From: Haloterrigena alkaliphila
Lineage (GTDB): Archaea > Halobacteriota > Halobacteria > Halobacteriales > Natrialbaceae
Reading direction: 5' to 3'
NCBI RefSeq assembly: GCF_017352155.2
Contig: NZ_CP071462.1
Location: 2,170,001 to 2,234,000, forward strand
Length of the DNA: 64,000 nucleotides
Shown: in pieces, positions 60,653 to 64,000 of the stretch
Layout: each line of letters starts with the position of its first letter
How positions within the stretch are numbered: the first letter of the stretch is position 1
The notes under the pieces: generated by a model
Databases searched by the model: none
What the model was told of the DNA's origin: nothing
Seen by the model: the letters and a program-made list of their open reading frames with translations, nothing else
Made by a program: the position numbers and the translations under genes

Positions 60653-60688
60653 ATGAACGACGCTGCCCTTCCACCGTTCGATGACTGA
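60653..60688 (+). other. Possible leader ORF overlapping the zinc-ribbon start
   Basis: MNDAALPPFDD then TGA. The stop codon overlaps the first codons of the next gene (ATG at 60681). A TATA-like ACTATAA (60621-60627) lies about 29 nt before this ATG, so the leader frame would be leaderless and translated first. A similar arrangement is at 43490. Confidence 0.35.
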
Positions 60689-60794
60689 CTCTCACTACGA
60701 GTGTTCGAACTGCGGCACCGACCTGAACTACCGGACGACGAAACACAACGGCTGTCCCGACTGCGGTACCGTTCCGTTCCACAGCGCCGACTGA
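60681..60794 (+). CDS. Zinc-ribbon micro protein (37 aa)
   Basis: MTDSHYECSNCGTDLNYRTT, then KHNGCPDCGTVPFHSAD. Two CxxC knuckles form a rubredoxin-like zinc site. Its start overlaps a possible 11-codon leader frame. Promoter elements at 60621 suggest constitutive transcription. Role unknown. Confidence 0.7.
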   Translation: MTDSHYECSNCGTDLNYRTTKHNGCPDCGTVPFHSAD

Positions 60795-60952
60795 GTCGAC
60801 GCGTCCGCCGATAGCGTTCTCACGCCGACTGCTCTGTGAGTTCACCGGCTGCAATGGCGGCGCCGGCACCGTTCCAGACCGCTCGAGAGCCGGAACGATG
60901 GCTCGGAGACGTCCGAGAATCCGCGCCCGTTCACGCTGTCTCGAGGAATCGA

Positions 60953-61039
60953 ACTTCTCTACGCGACTTCAGAAAACCGTGTGCTTCTCTACGCGACTTC
61001 GAGCAACCGCGCCTACTTACGCGGTTTCAAGAAACCGCG
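60953..61039. repeat. Three degenerate tandem units at the 3' end of the TRAM gene
   Basis: Units of about 30 bp, each with a TACGCGACTTC or TTACGCGGTTTC core and a GCGGTT/GAAACCGCG arm. The unit nearest the gene contains a perfect palindrome, CGCGGTTTC-AA-GAAACCGCG (61020-61039), that codes for the last residues and stop of the protein. It looks like an amplified terminator or stop-codon segment. Confidence 0.7.
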
Positions 61040-61379
61040 CCGTCGCCGACGTGTGTCCGCGGTTGAAGGAGAGGATCTCGACGTCGATCACGTCGCCGAC
61101 CGCGAGGTCGGTCGGCACGTCTTCGACGAAGACGACGAAGCCCTCGATCTTGCAGACCGCGCGTCGCTCGCCGCTGTGGTGGTCGGTGAACTCGTGGACG
61201 GCGACCTCCCTGACGTCGCCGAGGTCGACGGGCGGGTCGCGTTGCTGGGCGTCCCGGTGGCGTTCGTAGGACTCCCGCTGTGCTGCCGAGCGGCCCCCGC
61301 CCCGGACCCGCCTGAGCAGCCACGCGCCGAAGGCCAGGACCACGAACACGCCGACGCCGAGCGCTTCGACCCCGAACAT
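61017..61379 (-). CDS. Membrane-anchored TRAM-domain protein
   Basis: Protein of 120 residues. One N-terminal membrane helix (FGVEALGVGVFVVLAFGAWL) is followed by a polar Arg-rich linker and a C-terminal TRAM domain (CKIEGFVVFVEDVPTDLAVG, EILSFNRGHTSATARF). The TRAM domain binds RNA. The gene ends inside the degenerate tandem repeat, and its last residues (FLETA) are encoded by the perfect palindrome at 61020-61039. Confidence 0.85.
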   Translation of the reverse strand: MFGVEALGVGVFVVLAFGAWLLRRVRGGGRSAAQRESYERHRDAQQRDPPVDLGDVREVAVHEFTDHHSGERRAVCKIEGFVVFVEDVPTDLAVGDVIDVEILSFNRGHTSATARFLETA

Positions 61380-61481
61380 ACTCCCGTCTGGCGTCGCCGG
61401 CGTCTTTGCTGTTCCGTTTCGGTCGGGGATGGGCGCCCGTTCGAACCAAAAGCGCTTCCCGATGGACGCGAAACGAGGGGT

Positions 61482-61955
61482 ATGGGGTTCGAACTGGACG
61501 ATATCGACAGGGGGATTCTACACCGGCTACAGGAAGACGCCCGCCACACCACGGCGACGGACATCGCCGACGACGTCGGTGTAACGGCGAACACCGTCCG
61601 CAACCGGATCCAGCGCCTCGAGGACGAAGGGATCGTCGCAGGATACGTACCGCTGATCGACTACGAGCGGACCGAGAAGTCGCTGCACGTGGTCGTCGAG
61701 TGTTCGGTCCCGATTCACGAACGGGGGGAACAGGCGGCGTCGGCGCTGGAGATCGACGGCGTCGTCGCCGTCCGCGAACTCATGACCGGCCATCGGAACC
61801 TTCGGGTCGACATCGTCGCCGAGGACACCGACCAGATCACGGCCGCCGTCAGCCGCCTCCAGCGGGCCGGCCTCGAGGTCGAGGTGGAAGAGCTCCTCAA
61901 GGCCGAGTACCGCCAGCCGTTCAACCACTTCGGAACCGACGCGGTCGAAAGCTGA
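61482..61955 (+). CDS. Lrp/AsnC-family transcription regulator
   Basis: Protein of 157 residues. The N-terminal helix-turn-helix (ELDDIDRGILHRLQEDARHT, then DDVGVTANTVRNRIQRLEDE) is followed by an AsnC effector domain (SLHVVVECSVPIHERGEQAA, TGHRNLRVDIVAED). A C-terminal VEELLKAEYRQPFNHF extension follows. Full-length regulator, in contrast to the RAM-only proteins near trkA. ATG at 61482. Ligand and targets unknown. Confidence 0.88.
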   Translation: MGFELDDIDRGILHRLQEDARHTTATDIADDVGVTANTVRNRIQRLEDEGIVAGYVPLIDYERTEKSLHVVVECSVPIHERGEQAASALEIDGVVAVRELMTGHRNLRVDIVAEDTDQITAAVSRLQRAGLEVEVEELLKAEYRQPFNHFGTDAVES

Positions 61956-62059
61956 CGCGAGCCTCGGCTACGATGCTTTCCGAATTAGAAACGGGATTCA
62001 CGTCGGAAAACGAAATGATACCCGAATTTGGTTCGTTAGAGCGAGATTCCTCGATGCGC

Positions 62060-62066
62060 TTTTATA
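62060..62066 (+). promoter_or_regulatory. TATA box of the HalOD1 gene at 62089
   Basis: TTTTATA centred about 26-27 nt before the GTG at 62089, which supports a GTG start and a leaderless mRNA. Confidence 0.6.
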
Positions 62067-62088
62067 CACGGGTCTGTTGAGGTAGGAC

Positions 62089-62424
62089 GTGAATAACTCA
62101 CTCATCGGTTCGACTGATAGCGGATTCGACGGGGATGTCAGCATCGCCGTCGTCACTGCGATCGCCGCCAAACGTGACGTCGAACCGACCGAACTGCCGC
62201 CCCTCTACGAGTCGATCGATCCCGACGCGCTCGACGCGCTCTTCGCGCCGACGAGGCCGGGCGGCCCGCGCCGCGGCCGACTCGAGTTCACCTACGACGG
62301 GCATCAAGTCCTCGTCGAGTGCGGTTCCGACCTCGAGATCACGATCGACGACACGCCGATGGCGGCCGAGCCGATTGCCGTGGGTAACCGCGACTCGTCC
62401 ACCGAATTCCGTCCCAACGCCTGA
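62089..62424 (+). CDS. HalOD1 output-domain protein
   Basis: Protein of 111 residues starting with GTG. HalOD1 is at about 15-90: SIAVVTAIAAKRDVEPTELP, PLYESIDPDALDALF and EFTYDGHQVLVE. It is longer than the relative at 33195-33452, with a polar tail of about 20 residues. The strong promoter at 62060 decides the start. Function unknown. Confidence 0.87.
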   Translation: MNNSLIGSTDSGFDGDVSIAVVTAIAAKRDVEPTELPPLYESIDPDALDALFAPTRPGGPRRGRLEFTYDGHQVLVECGSDLEITIDDTPMAAEPIAVGNRDSSTEFRPNA

Positions 62425-62728
62425 AGCGGTCGTCGACGGCTGGTGTCGGCGACGACCGCGCGTCAGTCGACCGCTCGAATTTTGCTGTTTTACCGCCGAT
62501 ACGTATTACCGATGACAGTACGCAGAGAAGACCGGTTGTAATCACGTCTCACTGAGGACGGGGATTCCGAGAGCCGGCTGACTCGAAACGGCCCGCCACC
62601 GGTACCACCGGAAGGGATTATCCCGCTCGACCACCGAGAGCCCGTATGCAGTGGTGCGACCAGCCAACGAGAGCATCCGGGATCGAGGGTGTGAGGCCCC
62701 CAAATCGAAGCCCGGAGGGGGACGTGGC
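62425..62728. other. Intergenic region before rnhA
   Basis: About 300 bp without a gene that I can support. AT-richer near 62480-62535. A short frame from 62651 in the rnhA frame begins MVRPANESIRD but is likely untranslated leader. Confidence 0.45.
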
Positions 62729-63382
62729 GTGACCGACGACCCCCTCCCGGCCGAACACCTCTCGCCGCTCGCCGCGCTCGTCGACGAGGTCCTCGCAGCT
62801 GTCGGCTACGAGGTGGCGGCCGCTACCGACGCCATCGACGACGCCGTCCCCGGCTACGGCGGGCTCTTCGCTCCCGAGACCACCCCGGCCGAGTTGCGTC
62901 GCGCGCTCGAGCGCCTGCTCGAGTCGGGACTCAGCCGGCCGCCCGTTCCCGAGGCGACGAGCGACGCGTTCGTCCTCTACGTCGACGGCAGTTCGCGCGG
63001 CAACCCCGGCCCCGCGGGTGCGGGTGCCGTCATCGTGGACGCTGCGGAGGACCAACTCGCCCGTCTCGGCCGCCCCGTCGGCTCCTGGACGGGGAACAAC
63101 ACCGCCGAGTACGTCGCCCTCCAGCTCGGACTCGCCGAACTGCTGGCTCGCTACGAGCCGCGCAGACTGGAGGTGCGGATCGACTCGATGACGGTCATCC
63201 GAGACGTCTGGGGTGGCGACGACCCGACGGAATCGGGCGTCGAGACGTACAGCGAAGCCATCACGGCGGCGCTGTCGAGCATCCCGGACCACCGGTACAC
63301 GCATCTGGCCGACAGCGACCCGAACCCCGCCGACGTGCTGGCGACGGTGGGAGCCGATATCGCGGCTTTCGGACCCGGATAG
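62729..63382 (+). CDS. rnhA: Ribonuclease HI family protein with helical N-terminal extension
   Basis: Protein of 217 residues starting with GTG at 62729. GGAGGGGG at 62714-62721 serves as ribosome site. An N-terminal helical region (about 1-75, LAALVDEVLAAVGYEV) precedes the RNase H fold. Catalytic residues are D in LYVDGSSRGNPGPAGAG, E in NNTAEYVAL, D in RIDSMTVIRDV and D in DSDPNPADVLA. It cleaves the RNA strand of RNA-DNA hybrids. The extension may bind a partner or substrate. Confidence 0.88.
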   Translation: MTDDPLPAEHLSPLAALVDEVLAAVGYEVAAATDAIDDAVPGYGGLFAPETTPAELRRALERLLESGLSRPPVPEATSDAFVLYVDGSSRGNPGPAGAGAVIVDAAEDQLARLGRPVGSWTGNNTAEYVALQLGLAELLARYEPRRLEVRIDSMTVIRDVWGGDDPTESGVETYSEAITAALSSIPDHRYTHLADSDPNPADVLATVGADIAAFGPG

Positions 63383-63422
63383 GAGCGTGACGCCGCGCCG
63401 CGGACCGCTCGAGGGTGCCCCG

Positions 63423-64000
63423 TCAGTCGCGGGTGAGATCGATGAGATCGACGCCAGCAGGGACGCGCTCGAGGACGGCCGCGGGCCAGCCGCGGTGGCC
63501 GAGGGTGAGGTCGGCGTCCGGGTTCACGTCGGCGAGTCGCGCGACGCCGTCGGCCGCGGCTTCGAGCGCCGCGCGGTCGGTCCGTTCGGGTACCTCGGCG
63601 GTGAGCGGGTACGACCTCGAGAGCGCCCGCGGGAAGGGGCCGAAGGGGGGTTCGACCCGCCACGAGTCGTCGAACTCGTCGCTCCGTGCCGGCTGGCCTT
63701 CGGTGAGAAACAGCGATTCGGGAACGGAGAGGCGCTCGAGGCGCTGGTGGTGGCGGACGACTTCGGGTCGGCGCGCGCTCTCGTGAGAGGTGTAGAAGAA
63801 TGCGCCCTTCGAGACGGGGTCGGAGCGCTCGAGTTGGGCGGCGTGGTCGAGGAGCGTCCGGTAGCCGTCGAGCATCGTCGGGTGCGACCGGGCGCGTTGC
63901 TCGACGAGTTCCAGCAGGGTGCCGGCGCGGACGGCCTGCTTGATCCGGCGGATCTCCTCGAAGGTGACGTGGAGGTTGTGGACGGCCAGTTCCGACTCGC
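63423..64000 (-). CDS. tgtA: tRNA-guanine(15) transglycosylase, C-terminal part (partial)
   Basis: The gene runs off the right edge; the last 192 codons are present. Reading from the edge, [54 protein letters not shown] and [19 protein letters not shown] are typical of archaeal TGT (TgtA). The enzyme replaces G15 of tRNA with preQ0, the first step of archaeosine synthesis. The N-terminus is beyond the window. Confidence 0.85.
   Translation of the reverse strand, partial: ESELAVHNLHVTFEEIRRIKQAVRAGTLLELVEQRARSHPTMLDGYRTLLDHAAQLERSDPVSKGAFFYTSHESARRPEVVRHHQRLERLSVPESLFLTEGQPARSDEFDDSWRVEPPFGPFPRALSRSYPLTAEVPERTDRAALEAAADGVARLADVNPDADLTLGHRGWPAAVLERVPAGVDLIDLTRD

Noticed and set aside
1-64000. 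tRNA, rRNA or CRISPR features
   Set aside because: Scanning by eye gave no tRNA-like cloverleaf with a TTCGAATC-type T arm in the right context, no rRNA sequence and no regularly spaced repeats with spacers.

Overview
The window is a 64 kb piece of a haloarchaeal chromosome, most like the Natrinema/Haloterrigena branch of the Natrialbales. The evidence is the strong GC bias, acidic proteins rich in Asp and Glu, leaderless genes with a TATA box about 27 nt before the start codon, and typically haloarchaeal families (CetZ tubulin, HalOD1, Bat/HTH_10 regulators, SAMP-type modifiers, CPxCG micro-zinc-fingers, archaeosine enzymes, coenzyme F420 enzymes). I see no rRNA gene, tRNA gene or CRISPR array.

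Layout. 1-9.5 kb: end of a dockerin-type secreted protein, an O-acetylhomoserine sulfhydrylase, two small conserved proteins, a pair of 70-bp inverted repeats, TrkA with two stand-alone Lrp-type ligand-binding proteins, two membrane proteins, an SLC13/TrkA-C permease, a decayed fragment of thymidylate kinase and a TRIC-like channel. 10-20 kb: thymidylate kinase, an SDR protein, CetZ, and the F420 genes cofC, cofG and cofH, interspersed with a deaminase, an SDR and a Tat-exported protein. 20-29 kb: hydrolase, purC, a membrane protein, a broken acetamidase next to an intact 1001-bp IS1595-type element, purU, an MFS carrier, purS and purQ. 29-44 kb: a signalling region with a 1068-residue histidine kinase, RaSEA, HalOD1, three Bat-family regulators (one with a LOV light-sensing motif), an aldehyde ferredoxin oxidoreductase and a decayed fragment of it, and an SMR transporter. 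44-49 kb: small housekeeping proteins, AzlCD, a SAMP-like modifier and a GNAT enzyme.

The most interesting block is 50.6-55.3 kb. A Cdc6/Orc1-family ATPase is followed by a tight operon of a RecA-like protein without a recognisable P-loop, a small helical protein, and a PolB2-type DNA polymerase whose motif C reads IVD instead of DTD. The promoters of the Cdc6-like gene and of the operon share an 8-bp box, TTTCGGAA, present four times within 1.3 kb. This suggests a coordinately regulated, DNA-damage-linked polymerase module. After it come a histidine kinase pseudogene, a response regulator and a REC-GAF-Bat regulator. The right end holds ArcS, small zinc ribbons, a TRAM protein, an Lrp regulator, RNase HI and the 3' part of TgtA.

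Pathways: FO/F420 synthesis (CofC, CofG, CofH), archaeosine (TgtA, ArcS and RaSEA, all three in the window) and purine synthesis (PurC, PurS, PurQ, PurU). A recurring theme is local decay: fragments of tmk and of the AOR gene lie within 3 kb of their intact parents, in the same orientation, and an acetamidase and a histidine kinase are broken.
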